A DNA stretch of 64,000 nucleotides, taken from the NCBI RefSeq assembly GCF_958450345.1, contig NC_088780.1:108946226-109010225 (forward strand). Direction: 5' to 3'. How positions within the stretch are numbered: the first letter of the stretch is position 1; the number at the start of each line of letters is the position of its first letter. The notes beneath the pieces were generated by a model. It searched no databases, had not been told where the DNA came from, and saw only the letters and a list, made by a program, of their open reading frames with translations. This DNA comes from Calliphora vicina (Eukaryota > Arthropoda > Insecta > Diptera > Calliphoridae). This document shows positions 1 through 13,887 of this stretch, in pieces. The translations under genes were made by a program, and so were the position numbers.

Positions 1-1230
1 AATCATTATTTTACAGTTCTGCAACATACATACATTTTGCACATATTGCAATATTCACAAACATATGCATAAATATTCAATAAAATTGTATGTTTTATTT
101 ACAAAGTTTTAGTGGTTAATTTTGTTTTCTATATTTTTCTAACACATTGAATATGTTGGTCATTTATATATTTAGTTATGATATCCAAAGGTTATTACGT
201 TACATTACTTATCCATTGTTGTAGATTTTTCTTTATTATTACTATTTTATTGTGTTAAATTTTAAAATTTTTAAATTTTCCAGGTCATTTATTAATTGTG
301 GATTTTTCAAGTGATTTATTTAGTTTTATTCAGACCGAACACAAAAATTAACACAAAATTATGCAAACATGTATCGACATATTCATGTGTGAATTTATGT
401 GTACGAGTAATTACTATGTTTGTGTAAAAGGTGGTTTTATTTAAATTATTTAGGTACATAAAACAAATAGATTTCAATTGATTATGCAAAAAAATGTATT
501 GCATTTGTGTAGAATGTACATCTATCTGCGTCATTAATTTCTGAAAAGGTCAGATTGGTGACCTCCTTCCAATTAAAAATGTTTGAAAATGATATTAACA
601 AGTAAATTAAAATTCTAAATAAATTTCATTGGAAACATGAATTTCGCCTTCAGATGTCAAAGATCAAGGAGTAGTTATTGTTCACGAAAGTAAATAAATT
701 ATAAGTATTGCCATATCACCTTTTAAAGGTAAAAATGTAACTTTTATGCCAGTAGTTTCAACAAATATACATCTATCAAAAACACCTTTGGTAATTTTTA
801 CACGTAGCTATGTATGGATTTGAAATTAATGTCAAATACCAGATAAAGGTAAAGGTAAAGGTAAAGTTATCTGTTGGTATTTTACACCGCAGATATATAT
901 TTGTTGAAATTACGGACATTATAATATAATCTCTATTTTCAAAGCAATTAATTTTTTTTGAACATTATGTTTTGTGGAAAGGGGGAGAAATAAATCTCAC
1001 CCTTTAGCTGTGGAAACTTTTATTAAAATTGGCCTATCCGTTTAGAAGTAACAGATTTATTTCCACTTTTTTTTCATTTCCTCCACTGTGCAACGTCTCC
1101 AATTTATTCATCTATATTACGAAAATTAGGGTTCTATGAGAAATATGTTTCTTATCACTTCGATCAACCCACTATTGCTAATTCCATCCGGACATGTCAA
1201 CTATCTGCCTAGATCGTGTGATATCACACC
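1..1230. other. AT-rich non-genic DNA
   Basis: No coding exon is recognised. The only structure noted is a short (AAAGGT)n-type run at about 845-866. The ORFs here are chance open frames. Confidence 0.6.
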
Positions 1231-1235
1231 TCTGG

Positions 1236-1272
1236 ATTTTTTATACCCCACCATAGTGGGGAGGGAATTATG
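1236..1272 (-). repeat. Terminal hairpin fragment of a snap-back repeat
   Basis: Read on the minus strand it gives CCCTCCCCACTATGGTGGGG, nearly the same as the 3' end of the element at 21003-21735 (CCCTCCCCACTATGGTGGTG). Only the tip is present. Confidence 0.55.
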
Positions 1273-1327
1273 CCTTTATTATATGCGGATGTTTGTAACT
1301 TCGAAAAATATTAATATAGCACCCACC

Positions 1328-2825
1328 TTTTATATAAAAAATCAATTTTTGGTGAGAAATATTAGTGATCACATATCGAACTCCTTTTCTTGATTAAACG
1401 CTTATTTGCCAAGTTATTAGCGAATTTAGATATTTTGAGTTTTTATATAAAAAATCGATTTTTGGTCAGAAATATGAGTGATTAAACGCTTATTGGCCAA
1501 GTTATTAGCGAATTTAGATATTTTGAGTTTATATATAAAAAAATCGATTTTTGGTCAGAAATATGAGTGATCACAGATCGAGCTCCTTTTCTTGATTAAA
1601 CGCTTATTGGCGAAGTTATTAGCGAATTTAGATATTTTGAGTTTTTATATTAAAATCGATTCTTGGTCAGAAATATGAGTGATCACAGATCGAACTTCTT
1701 TTCTTGATTAAACGCTTATTTGCCAAGTTATTAGCGAATTTAGATATTTTGAGTTTTTATATAAAAAATCCATTTTTGGTCAGAATGAGTGATTACAGAT
1801 CGAACTCCTTTTCTTGATTAAACGCTTATTGGCCAAGTTATTATCGAATTTAGATATTTAGAATTTTTATATAAAAAATCGATTTTTGGTCAGAAATATG
1901 AGAGATCACAGATCGAGCTCTTTTTCTTGATTAAACGCTTATTGGCCAATTTATTAGCGAATTTAAATATTTTGAGTTTTTATATAAAAAATCAATGTTT
2001 GTTCAGACATATGAGCGATCACAGATCGAGCTCCTTTTCTTGATTCAACGCTTATTGACCAAGTTATTAGCGAATTTAGATATTATGAGTTTTTATATAA
2101 AAAATCGATTTTTGGTCAGAAATATGAGTGATCACAGATCGAGCTCTTTTTCTTGATTCAACGCTTATTGGCCAAGTTATTATCGAATTTAGATATTTTG
2201 AGTTTTTATATAAAAAACCTAATTTTGGTCAGAAATATGAGTGATCGCAGATCGAGCTCCTTTTCTTGTTTAAACGCTTATTGGCCAAGTTATTAGAGAA
2301 TTTAGATATTTTGAGTTTTTATATAAAAAATCTAATTTGGTCAGAATGAGTGATTACAGATCGAACTCCTTTTCTTGATTAAACGCTTATTGGCCAAGTT
2401 ATTAGCGAATTTAGATATTTTGAGTTTCTATATAAAAAAATCGATTTTTGGTCAGAAATATGAGTGATCACAGATCGAGGTCTTTTTCTTGATTAAACGC
2501 TTATTGGCCAAGTTATTAGCGAATTTAGATATTTTGAGTTTTTATATAAAAAATCGATTTTTGTTCAGAAATATAAGTGATTACAGATCGAACTCCTTTT
2601 CTTGATTAAAGGCTTATTGGCCAAGTTATTAGCGAATTTAGATATTTTTAGTTTTTATATAAAAAATCGATTTTTGGTCAGAAATATGAGTGATCAAAGA
2701 TCGAGGTCTTTTTCTTGATTAAACGCTTATTGGCCAAGTTATTATCGATTTATGCTATTGTGAGTTTTTATATAAGTAGTCGAATTTTGGTATGAAATAT
2801 GATTGATCACAGACCGATGTATTTT
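1328..2825. repeat. 112-bp tandem array, about 13 units
   Basis: The core of each unit is CTTGATTAAACGCTTATTGG followed by CCAAGTTATTAGCGAATTTA. It recurs at about 1391, 1480 (short unit), 1593, 1705, 1815, 1928 and onward to 2716. Every unit also carries TGATCACAGATCGA. Period is about 110-113 bp, with small indels and one deleted unit. Confidence 0.95.
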
Positions 2826-3193
2826 GCAGATGTATTTAGTAAGTGTGCGTATTAGTGGACGTGGACAATTTGTATTTATGTAAAACCTTTTGCGTACTAT
2901 GTATTGCGAACATTAAAAAAATTAGTTTGGTCAATTTGGTGTGGTCAATTTTTCTTTCAGTAAAAACTTAAATTGGATTACTATGATCATTTAAACAAAA
3001 AATTAGCCAAATCGATGTAGCCGTTTTCCGATTTTAGATAAATCGAAAAAAGTGGGGGTGGTCAATTTTTCATTCCGTAAAAACCTAAGTTGGGCTATGG
3101 CCAACATTTAAAGAAAAAATCGTCTAAATCGGTCCTGCCGTTCTCTACTGATGCAATTACCAACGAACGACATTTGATTTTTATTTATATAGA
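1328..3193 (-). mobile_element. Helitron-like element, copy 1, with internal 112-bp tandem array
   Basis: On the minus strand the right edge reads TCTATATAAATAAAAATC at 3193, the T-C start typical of insect Helitrons, preceded by A as expected for A|T insertion. Inside are a shared unique segment (about 2830-3190) and a tandem array (1328-2820). The left, 3' end with CTAG is not recognisable here, so this copy is truncated or rearranged. There is no Rep/helicase ORF, so it is non-autonomous. Confidence 0.7.
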
Positions 3194-4335
3194 TAGATTA
3201 AAAATTAATTAAATGACCCGGTAAACATTCTTTTGTTTCTTATTAAATTTACTTCAAATATTCCAAACCGAATTTAGCAAAAGCCCTTTTTTTAAATTAT
3301 GCCTTTTTATTAATCTATTCTATTTAGTATTATTTTCCTTGTATGACAATTTATAGTACTTGTACCAAAACTAATCTCTGCACCTTACAATCGTTTGTTT
3401 AAATAAAAGTAAAGGGTTACAAATTATCTCAATAAAACATTTATATCACAATTATTGCCTGTACCCTTTTTCCAATATCATCTACACTTGTATTTTATGC
3501 ACAAATTGTATAAATTATCTCTGGCAAAATCAATGGCATTAAATATTTACTAAGTAATCTTTATAATTTCTTTAATTTATTTTATATGTTTAGTCGCATT
3601 ACAAACTAAATACAGTCATGGTTCATGCAATGTACATACGTTCACAGTTATTGTACAAATTAGTGTAGTGTAAAATCCTTCAAATAAAACTAAATTATAT
3701 TTACATACGATCAATAAAACAAATTTGATTTTAATCAATAGAAAATCTAGACATTTTCAAGAAAATTTACTTTCATGCTCAAGCATTGTTAAGGACCCAC
3801 ACACACCAACCCCCTTCCTTCACATTCTTGCAGTTAGTCGTAATTCTGTAAAGTGAAATGCATTCAAGTGTATCATAGAGTATTTAACCCAGCTTTTAAC
3901 AATAAAATTAACTATAACATGAAAGTAGTACAGATGAAGACGAAGAAGAAGGATGTAAAATATTGAAAGTAGAATACATATAATAAAACAACAATAACAA
4001 AAAGATGTGGAAACTACTACAACAATAGAAGCTATTAAACTAAGGACCCTGTGATCTATGTATATGGTAGTTTATATACCCAAACAAAGGCATACATTTA
4101 TATAGAAAAATATGTATGTATATTGTATATGCTCATGTGTGTTTGTATATGAATAGATAAAACCAAACAAACTCTTACATTTAAAATAGTGTCCCCAAAA
4201 TTAATGGTTTAAGTCGAAAATGTGTTTAGCAAAAGAAAGAATTTATCTCAAGTTTAGGGAAATAAAGAAGGCTGTTAAAGAATTCATTCACCAAATTGAG
4301 TCCAATTTTTTCTTTAGTTTGGACAGTACTGCAAA
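3194..4335. other. AT-rich non-genic DNA with a possible second Helitron 3' end
   Basis: Just outside copy 1, AAATGACCCGGTAAACATTC (about 3213-3232) resembles the 3' end of copy 2 (AAATGACCCGACAGACG). Beyond this I see no gene or clear repeat. Confidence 0.4.
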
Positions 4336-4341
4336 TAAAAG

Positions 4342-4640
4342 CAAGTAAGAAAGTCCGATCAAAATAATTTTTCTAAAAATTTCGATAATTTATTTTCGTG
4401 AATGATTTTCGGAATAGGGCCTTATATGGGAGTTATGACTAATTAAGGACCGATCGCCATGAAATTAGGTCGTGTTATTTATGTCTATATGAACGTTATT
4501 TTTGTTGAATTGTATGTGTATTAGAGGGACAATCAATTGTATTAAAAAGAAATTGTTGTTCGAATTTTGATGAGTGCCAGCGGTAAATTTGAGCCAAATC
4601 GCACAACGATTTAGGGTCAGATTTGTACAAAATTTTACTA
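4342..4640 (+). repeat. Truncated snap-back repeat related to 21003-21735
   Basis: Starts GCAAGTAAGAAAGTCCGAT and continues with GGCCTTATATGGGAG, GACCGATCGCCATGAAATTA and GGTCGTGTTATTTATGTCTA, parallel to the copy at 21 kb. It lacks the 3' hairpin. Confidence 0.65.
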
Positions 4641-7370
4641 TTTATATGAAATAAAGTTGTGAAACTCCTTAAAATTCTGCATTATTTTACAGAAATATGT
4701 AGATTTATTTATATTAATGAAAATTACGAACTGTACTTTGCGCACAAACAAATGAAAGAATAAATATACAGCCCAATTATGAATAAACAAATTAAAATCC
4801 CTTCTCGAATAAAGACTTTGGGAGTTTATGTAGGAGTCAACGTTATCCTGGAGTACACCCAGACAACCCTGTATTGATGATTGCCCAAAGTTTCGGTTAT
4901 GAATGGTTGAGGTCATAAGATTAACGGATATCAAGGCAAAAGTGGCTGAGTGTAGTACATTGGCATCCACCAAACAAGTCCAACATACATTAGTGTGGTC
5001 TTAAATAATATGACGAAGAGCAATTTAGTATTTCTGAGGAAAATGCTCCGGATCTTACCTGTGGCCCTTAGGCACTATAATCTGAGATACTATAATCCAC
5101 AATTTCCACAATGGTTAGGAAATTGTGGATCTAACATTTCCGATATGTTAGATCAATTACAAAAATGTTAACTTTATTGGTATTTCAATATTTTAATGAA
5201 CAAAAAATAACCCAAATTTGGATAACATTGCTATCATAGACAAACATCCGCTTCGGACTTTTATAAACATAATAAATATTCTTTCAAACTTCTGCTCTAA
5301 ATTGACTCAGTCGTTTTTTATATCTTAGCAATAGAACAAAAACAATTTTAGGTGACATAATAAAACCATATACTAAATACAGGAGTACCCCCCGAAATAA
5401 TATATCCATAAATACCAGCCTACAGATTCCAAGTAGAAATACAGGGGTAAAAAGGCAGTAAATTATTCAGCTTTTATGTTGGCAATTTGTACTATTATCC
5501 AATAAATGTCTTTTTAAAACATATAAACATGACAAACATTCTTTCAAACTACTATAGCTGTGACTCAAATCGAATACGAAAGCACGGAAGAGAATGTAGC
5601 AACGAAAGCTGTAGAAGATGAAAAGAACCCATAAAAATGTTAAGATTTTATATGGAGATACGAGAATATACAACCATTGCAAGAGGCATCCAGTAAAGTA
5701 ATAGTAGTATTGTAGTTGCTGTTGTTGTAATAGGAACAAGTTTATGTAGATGGTATTATTGAGTTCATATAAATCTGCTTTTGGATTGTTTTCTTTTCCA
5801 TTCTTCTTTGTACTTGTACTTACTATACTTATACCGAAATATATTGGAACAGAGATGTCCAACAAGCGTGGAACGGAGAAAAAAATTACTCTCAGATGTA
5901 TATCCCAACCAAAATATTCAATCCAATTTAGTTGTTTAGATCTCACTAGTCAAAAATGTTAGGCTTCTAAGTTAAATTAAACTTTTTGAATTATGGTGAC
6001 TGAAAACTACTAGAAGTTAAAATATATCAGGCAGTTTTATCCTAACATTAACCTATTCTACATATGTAAATATGACCACATTTTCTAAAGATTTTACCTC
6101 CCTGAAATCGAATCTATTTGAATCAAACTGTATGTACGTCTTCGTTTGTACGTGTGAGTGTGATGATGTTGAAGCAATGCAGTGCTTAAGAAGGCGTGTA
6201 ATTGAAACATTCAAAAGACAATTTCCAAGTCTTAGCACAGACACACTTAATGAACATAAAAGTTATGGTCTTTACAATAGCAACAACTACATACAACAAA
6301 TTATAGCAGCAGTGGCAGCAACAGCAACTGATGATGATAATAATGGCATCTATGGTTGAAAAAGCTTACCATGTTGTCTGTAGTTAACTTAACAAAAGCA
6401 AAAAAAAAAAAAGGAAAGGAAATTGTAATAGGAAAAAACAAACTAAATGTGATGGCACAATCATTGGAACAGCAAAAACTACAGCAACCAATCAGGCATA
6501 AACTACCCTTCGTGTTTTGGTATAATGCCAAGGATTACAAAATTCTCTAAATGTCATTTGTTGGCAGAAGTTAAAAGAATTGAATGAACTTAATTAATGA
6601 TTAATTTTAGATTTGTATAACAAAATATTGACATATTGATGACAGACCAAATAAAGTATAGATAAACTGGAACGTTATGGAATTCCAAGAAGATTTAAAT
6701 AGAGAAGAAATAATCTAGATAAATTAAAACTGCTACTGGTCCTTTATGTTTTGTCATGTTAATCTTTATTTTAAAAAATTATACTTAAATTAACCATTTC
6801 CAAAAATTTTTTAGAGCAACAGATTTTTGTTTATGCACTTTTAAAAATACGCCTATATGAATGATCAACATTTCTTCTAAAGATCCCAATAATTTAAACA
6901 GATAATGTTTTCTAGTTAAATATTCCAATATAACAAGCATTGTGAATACCTAACAGCCTGCAATAGAATCTGAAATATTTGAAAACGTCCTTCAATATTG
7001 GTGAGACTATATTTTGACCTAAATCGAGAATTTCTCTACCAGTGCCCAAATGATAAGCTGTCTCTCAGTCATAACTTGGAAAAATGTCCTAATCAAATAT
7101 TTTGTATAGACTTCATTCTGATGGTATATTTCAGTTATTTTAAAATATTTCACACGATGGCTATAAGGAATAACGCATACTTGTCTTGTATTGAAGGGAA
7201 ATGAAATATGAGATTTATTGGTTTATTGTCTTAGCTTATGATGCCAAAAGCTTATTGTGATATATGTAAACTGGTCAACACTCGAATCTTTAATTAATAA
7301 TGAGAATCATCTGACGGCAAAACAGCTGACGGGTTCTTTTCCATTACAAATGTATATTTGTATCCTTTGT
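4641..7370. other. Non-genic DNA
   Basis: Several overlapping open frames of 60-160 codons on both strands (for example 5467-5946 minus, 6072-6359 plus) have no recognisable domain and are rich in simple codon runs. I cannot call any of them a gene. Confidence 0.5.
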
Positions 7371-7377
7371 GGATAAG

Positions 7378-7447
7378 TAATCGATTGTATTTGTAGGAGG
7401 ATAATACGATAGTAATCGATTGTCTTTGTAGAAGGATAATACGATAG
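7378..7447. repeat. Two-copy 35-bp tandem repeat
   Basis: TAATCGATTGTATTTGTAGG and following, ending GGATAATACGATAG, is repeated directly with a few substitutions. Confidence 0.8.
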
Positions 7448-7547
7448 AACACATTCATCCTTAATTCAATCTTGTATGTAAAACGAGGACACGTATATAT
7501 GTGGAATATTGTGTACTAGTCATATAGTTAGGCCACGAAGTTATTAT

Positions 7548-7707
7548 AAACAAGTATATGTTTGTGACAACCATTTTTGTGATGAAGGACTTACCATATT
7601 ATGCTGCTCTCGGCCTATGGATATCATAATCTGAGAAGAAAATATTATGATATAATGATATGATATAATTTATTATAAATATGGTTGTCACAAACATAAA
7701 CTTGTTT
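7548..7707. mobile_element. 160-bp inverted-repeat miniature element
   Basis: Arms of 27 bp (7548-7574 and 7681-7707) are reverse complements with one mismatch. The inner end of the right arm reads ATGGTTGTCACAAACAT. No target duplication was resolved. Confidence 0.6.
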
Positions 7708-8485
7708 ACTGTAACCATATATATGATTGATACAATCATGTTAATCATAAATTAACCATATTATGGTTACCACAATCATATAAATAATTCTGTGACTAGA
7801 ATATTGTTAAAAAACTTGTAAAAATATTGAAATGGTTACAGTAAACATTAGGGTATTCCATTAATCGGGTTCCTGGTTTAATCGGCTAATCGAGCAAATA
7901 ATTAATCGGGGTTAGATTTAATCGGTTAATAATCGGATAATTTTAAATTATTCGATTAACCGAATTTTAAATTATTCGATTAACCGAATAATTTGTATTT
8001 TACAATTCAATAAAACAATAAATAGGGAATCTTCTGAAATAATCTTTTAAAAAAAGAATATAATTTAATTGCTTTCCTTTTAAACAATTTTTTTTACTTA
8101 TTAACAAAACTTGACTTGACTTGACAAAACTCTCTCACTGATTATAGAAATCGAAAGTAAGGAATATCCAATTTCTCAGTTACATTTTTAGTTTTCTCTA
8201 AGCATATACAATCCTCCATCATACCACTGGAGTTCTTTTTGGACTTTTTAAATTTTGAATACTTTATTAGTTTCGTCAAGTTCAGTAATGTCTTCAGTTT
8301 CGTCTATTATGATGTCGTCCTCGGACTCATTAGGACAATGTTCATCATAGAAACATTCTACAAAAAAGGTCATTTCGAAATTCCTTAGTTTCAGTTTTCG
8401 TACTTTACTTCAAAAAACTGTTGCTAGAAGGAAATGTTCACGAGTTAAGAAATAAAATTTGTGTGTTTGAAACTATATTTCTATA

Positions 8486-10060
8486 CTAAATGACCCGACA
8501 GACGTTGTCCTGTCCAATTTAAAAAAAATGCTTGTGTTCGATTTGTGAATTTGTGAAAAGAAAAAAATAGTTAAAAAGAAAAAAAAACGTATTATTGAAT
8601 GATCATTTTTATTCATATAAGGCATAAAATAAAATATACATAGAAGCGCTACTGAGAGACAAAGAACCTAAGTCTTGCAACAACAGAATACATGTAAATC
8701 AATGTACATACTTTGAGTTTTTATATAAGTAATCAAATTTTGGTCAGAAATATGAGTGATCACAGATCGAACTCCTTTTCTTGATTAAACGCTTATTGGT
8801 CAAGTTATTAGCGAATTCAGATATTTTGAGTTTTTATATAAAAACTCCATTTTTGGTCAGAAATATGAGTGATCACAGATCGAGCTCTTTTTCTTGATTA
8901 AACGCTTATTGACCAAGTTATTAGCGAATTTAGATATTTTGAGTTTTTATATAAAATATCTAATTTTGGTCAGAAATATGAGTGATCACAGATCGAGGTA
9001 TTTTAATTGATTAAACGCTTATTGGCCAAGTTATTAGCGAATTTAGATATTGTGAGTTTTTATATATTAAAATGGATTTTTATTCAGAAACATGAGTGAT
9101 CACAGATCGAGCACCATTTCTTTATTAAACCCTTATTGGCCAAGTTATTAGCGAATTTAGATATTTTGAGTTTTTATATAAAAAATCGATTTTTGCTCAG
9201 AAATATGAGTGATCACAGATGGAGATCTTTTACTTGATTAAACGCTTATTGGCCAAGTTATTAGCGAATTTAGATATTTTGAGTTTTTATATAAAAAACC
9301 GATTTTTGGTCGGAAATATGAGTGATCACAGATCGAGGTCCATTTCATGATTAAACGCTTATTGGCCAAGTTATTAGCGAATTTAGATATTTTGAGTTTT
9401 TATATAAAAAATCGATTTTTGGTCAGGAATATGAGTGATAATAGATCGAACTCCTTTTCTTGATTAAACGCTTAATTGCCAAGTTATTAGCGAATTTAGA
9501 TATTTTGAGTTTTTATATAAAAAATCGATTTTTGGTCAGAAATATGAGTGATCACAGATCGAGGTCTTTTACTTGATTAAACGCTTATTGGCCAAGTTAT
9601 TATCGATTTAAGCTATTGTGAGTTTTTATATAAGTAATCGAATTTTGGTATGAAATATGATTGATCACAGACCGATGTATTTTGATGTATTTAATAAGTG
9701 TGCGTATTAGTGGACGTGGACAATTTTTATTTATGTAAAAACTTTTGCGGACTATGTATTGCGAACATTAAAAAAAAATAGTTAAATCGGCCCAGGCGTC
9801 CTGCGATTTTAGATATATCGAAAAAAAATTGGCGTGGTCAATTTTTCATTCAGTAGAAACTTAAATTTGATATCCAAATCGATGTAGCCGTTTTCCGATT
9901 TTAGATAAATCGAAAAAAGTGGGCGTGGTCAATTTTTCATTCCGTAAAAACCTAAGTTGGGCTATGACCAATATTTAAAAAAAAATTCGTCTAAATCGGT
10001 CCTGCCGTTCTCTTCTGATGCAATTACCAACGAACGACATTTGATTTTTATTTATATAGA
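8486..10060 (-). mobile_element. Helitron-like element, copy 2, with 112-bp array
   Basis: On the minus strand it begins TCTATATAAATAAAAATC at 10060 and ends GTCTGTCGGGTCATTTAG at 8486, where the fourth base from the end differs from the CTAG of copy 3. It contains the same unique segments as copies 1 and 3 and an array at about 8710-9680. It has no coding capacity and sits inside the hAT-like element. Confidence 0.75.
8710..9680. repeat. 112-bp tandem array, about 8 units
   Basis: Same unit and orientation as at 1328-2825. The edge unit (TATCGATTTAAGCTATTGTG) is also shared with copy 1 (TATCGATTTATGCTATTGTG), so the array edges are homologous. Confidence 0.93.
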
Positions 10061-10239
10061 AGATAGAAGATAAAGTGCAAAAAAGGAAATTTCGGTTAAT
10101 CGCTTAATCGACACAAATTAATCGGTTTATTTGTTATTTGAAAATTGTCAATTTTAAATTATTCGAACAGTTAACCGACCAAAATTAATCGGTTAACCGA
10201 TTAACGGTTAATCGATTGAATACCCTAGTGAACATGCAC

Positions 10240-10695
10240 AATTATATTTATGTACCATAGAGCCATATTCCGGAAATAAATTTGTATGGGGACTGGGAGA
10301 AGTCATGGGCCGATTCTTGCCATTTTCAACAGAGCTTCTCTTTTTATTAAAAGAACAATGTGTGCAAAAGTTCATGATAATATCTACAATATATTTAAAA
10401 ACAATGGCAAACTATTTTGGAAAAATATCAAATATCAATACCCGTTTTTCCCATTTTTCCCATTTTCTATTGCAATATTTCTGATCATATATAACATATA
10501 TGTGGAAAATTGCATCCTCTTACGTCATTTCGTCAAGGCTCTATTGTGCCAATAACAGACAGACTGACGGTCGGGAATAGCTAGATCGTCTTAGAGTTTT
10601 ATAAGAACCCAGAATATATGTATATATATAATTTATTAATATTTATGTTACAAACGTAATATGTAACTCATATTTTCGGAGTTGGGTATAAAAAT
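10240..10695 (+). repeat. Degenerate snap-back repeat
   Basis: Contains GTATGGGGACTGGGAGAAGT, GGGCCGATTCTTGCCATTTT and TAGCTAGATCGTCTTAGAGT, and ends GTTGGGTATAAAAATAG. The same blocks appear at 32059-32710 and 42270-42588. Confidence 0.55.
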
Positions 10696-13172
10696 AGTCA
10701 AAAAAAATAATTTCATCATGGCTATTCAACGGTAAATTTATTCGTTTTGGCTGCTTCTCTTAGAAGTCACACTTCCTACTATATTCTTTAGATCCTATTC
10801 GTACTGACTAATAGTATTTTTCGAAACTAAATGACTGGTTTTTTTTAACAAAACACCCAGAACCCGCAACCCTCAGTTTGGTAGTCCAGAGCGGGGCACC
10901 CTATCAACCGTGGAAAGAAGTGCAAAGAGATTGTGTTGAAAAACAGGAATTGTTTGAATATACGAAATTTGTTGAAACAAATGTAGCTTCTTACAAAAAA
11001 TTCAGCTCTATCGCAATAGTCATTTTAAAATTTCAATATTTCAAAGCTCTGACTTTATTGCATTTAGGAATATAATAACATCCTTTAGTATTAAATTTAA
11101 ACTCGTCATGTAATTTTTGTAGTTTATGACAATAATAGTGTAGGAAAAAAGATAAGAAATTCGGATATAACCATAAATTATTTAATATTTAAAAAAAAAT
11201 TGTATTATATTTTAGGTTATATGTACATTCAAAGTTCTCAACTCCAATCACATTAGCATAATTTTACAAACACAAAACTTTTCCCACAGTATTCTACTTA
11301 TTTAAACAATAACCCAAAACATTTATTATTCAACTAACTACATTTTGCGTGATTGATTAACATTTTCGTTTTTTTTTAATAGCAAAACAATTGATTTTCT
11401 TCTTTTTCCCAATTTTACTATGGCCATTCATTATCCTGTCAATGGGGAAATCTTCATTGGTCTTAAGTAAAGAAACAAAGTCATATCAGCATTTTAGCAA
11501 AAGTTCAAAAATCATTAAATTCATATCAAAAGTCCTTTAACAGTGATTGGTTGTTGGTTTGTCTTTATTGTATTGGAGTTGTTGTATCGACACACATGAT
11601 GTCCATGCGTTACTCCTGTATTGTGGTTAATGGTTTTTTGATGAGTATTGCCATTATTGGTCCCTTTCGATTTTGTTTGTTGTGAACTTTTGCTGTTGTT
11701 TCACTTCCTCTACTCTCGGATATGTAAATGTCCTTTTTACTTTTACTTATTGTGGTATTGCTGTTTTATCACTTGTGTAAACATTGGTGATCAGCATGTG
11801 CTGTATGGGAGCATCATGTTATTGACATTTAATAAATAAAATATTTTGAATAATATCATTTTAATGACCAAATAAACGCATAAAAGGGATATGAGAGTTT
11901 AACAATATTTGCAAAAGTTAATGTGGAAATTGTTTTAATTGTATCAAAGGTCAATAATGATATTTGCTATGAGTGATTGGTTTTCAGTATTTGGGTGTTT
12001 TGAAATGATAACACTTTTTCTAGAGACTCTCAATATCACAGAAGCTAACAAAGTTCAACCCAATTCAGATTGCAATTTCACCAATAAAAAGTTTAAAAAG
12101 TTATTTATGTCTGTCTGAAGTATGAGAAATATTTAGAAAATTGTATTATAACTTTAACAAAACCAAATGTATATTTAACAAATTCAAAATGCATGATTTG
12201 CAATAATTTCCAAAATGAGATAAGTTCAGACCGAGCCAAATAATTTTGTTATATCGGCCGAAATCAACTTGAAATTAATAGCCCTAATAAAACCTTCGAT
12301 CGTTGCTTTTTCTGAGAGTCAACAATGACAAATATTTTGTACAATTGAAAGTACAAAGTAAATAATAAGTAAAGAAAACTATAAAAAAACGAAAAACAAA
12401 AATAAAAAACTTAAATAACCGCAGTTTATTCCTCTTCTGCAGCCTAACGCTCTTTCAAATTTTTTAACTTCCCAATTAATTTATGTTGCTTAATAAACGA
12501 AATTAACTTTAAATCAAAGGATCGAAGGAATTAATTTATAATTACATTTCTTAAATCAAATTACATATACATATATTCTCTTAACAATTCAATTAAAGCA
12601 TTCAGCATAAATTAGTTCGTTGTCGAAATTCCTTAGTTAGTACTGTAAACGTATTCACTTCATTGCTTTAAGAATTACTTCTTTGTTGAATCATATTAGT
12701 TTTCTTTAACTCAAATCCATTACAAAATAGTTTTAAAAATGTATTGAATAATTAAATTTTTATTTAATTCAATTCAAAGGCTTTAGAGGTTTTTTTCCAA
12801 TTCATTTTATAAATGATTAAAAGCTAAACAAACTATTTTTAAGTAGTATTTAGTACCAAGCAAACACGTGTCTGATAAATTAAATTAATTAGTAATTAAT
12901 TTCAGAAAATGTACCCAATATTAAAGTACAAACTAATATCCATCATAAAAATACTTTTTCCAATAAAAATATGAGATGTCTGTGGGAAATTTGTTCGAGG
13001 AACATGGATTATTATCCGAATTTATTATGAACTTTGTTTACTTTGGTATTGTTTAAATGTTAATATCTGATAATGTTCGGCTCCTGGTGGTTTTGAGTGT
13101 CACCTCAGCTCTAACTGTATAAAAGTTTCTTAAGAGCTACAGAATTATTTCCGAAATAAAATATAAATATAT
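10696..13172. other. AT-rich non-genic DNA
   Basis: No exon, RNA gene or bounded mobile element recognised. Confidence 0.55.
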
Positions 13173-13770
13173 ATATGGGGGATTTCATATCAAGTGAACC
13201 AACTTTTGAAATCGATGTCTTCCGATCGGGATGAAATTTGCACCAAGGTTAGTCCTATTGGATAGTAATTCAAACGCAATTTCTCAACAAGATAGGTCAA
13301 AAACTCTGTGAGTTAGAGGGGTCAAAATTAGACATTTTAGCCAAACAGGTTTTTTCTTATACACGTAACTTGTTACCTATTGTTATTATCAAAATGTTTT
13401 CCAAATAGTTTAAGGTTTCTATCTTTCAATTTCTTCCATCTTTAGAAAAAAATTTTTTTGACATTTTTTTTTCAAAACCAAAAACTTTTTGGACTTTTTT
13501 TTCAAAAATTGTTTTTTTTTCTCAGAAGAAAGCTAAGATTTTTTCTTTGAGGGCCTTTTTGGTCGCTTAGTGGGATGCGAGTAGGTTATCTATCAAAATA
13601 AATGTTTTGTAACTCAAAACATATAATTTTTGTTGACTTTTTTTCAAAATTTTTTTTTGCTCAAAAGAAAGCTTCGGTCTATTCCCTTAAGAGGTTTTTA
13701 GTCACTTAGTGGGAAGCGAGAGGGATATCTATCAACCGAGTTTTAGTATGAATAAACTGAAATATCTTAA
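13173..13770 (+). mobile_element. Single arm of the foldback family
   Basis: Begins ATATGGGGGATTTCATATCA and continues with AAGTGAACCAACTTTTGAAA and ATCGATGTCTTCCGATCGGG, as in the arm at 37549. It also has two of the internal units with CTTAGTGGGATGCGAG. No opposite arm is present, so this is a half element. Confidence 0.75.
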
Positions 13771-13887
13771 ATCGTTAATAACTTCGTAAATATTTAGATT
13801 TTAAGAAAAATAAGCTCATTGTATATATGGGGATCACTTATATTTTATACCAAAAATCTATTTATAGTAGAGGAAAATGTTTTTAGT

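Larger units (their letters stand above)
7849..10227. mobile_element. hAT-like non-autonomous element containing Helitron copy 2
   Basis: The ends are TAGGGTATTC and GAATACCCTA, followed inwards on both sides by ATTAATCGG/GGTTAATCG-rich DNA. The flanks are GTAAACAT (7841-7848) and GTGAACAT (10228-10235), an 8-bp target duplication with one mismatch, as expected for hAT. Without the Helitron the element would be roughly 0.8 kb. No transposase is visible. Confidence 0.75.

Noticed and set aside
1328..2825. Regularly spaced repeats that could be mistaken for a CRISPR array
   Set aside because: The units are contiguous 112-bp repeats without unique spacers, inside a Helitron in a eukaryotic genome.
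5467..6550. Overlapping frames of 60-159 codons on both strands
   Set aside because: No domain, no splice logic and strong simple-sequence bias; neither strand stands out as coding.
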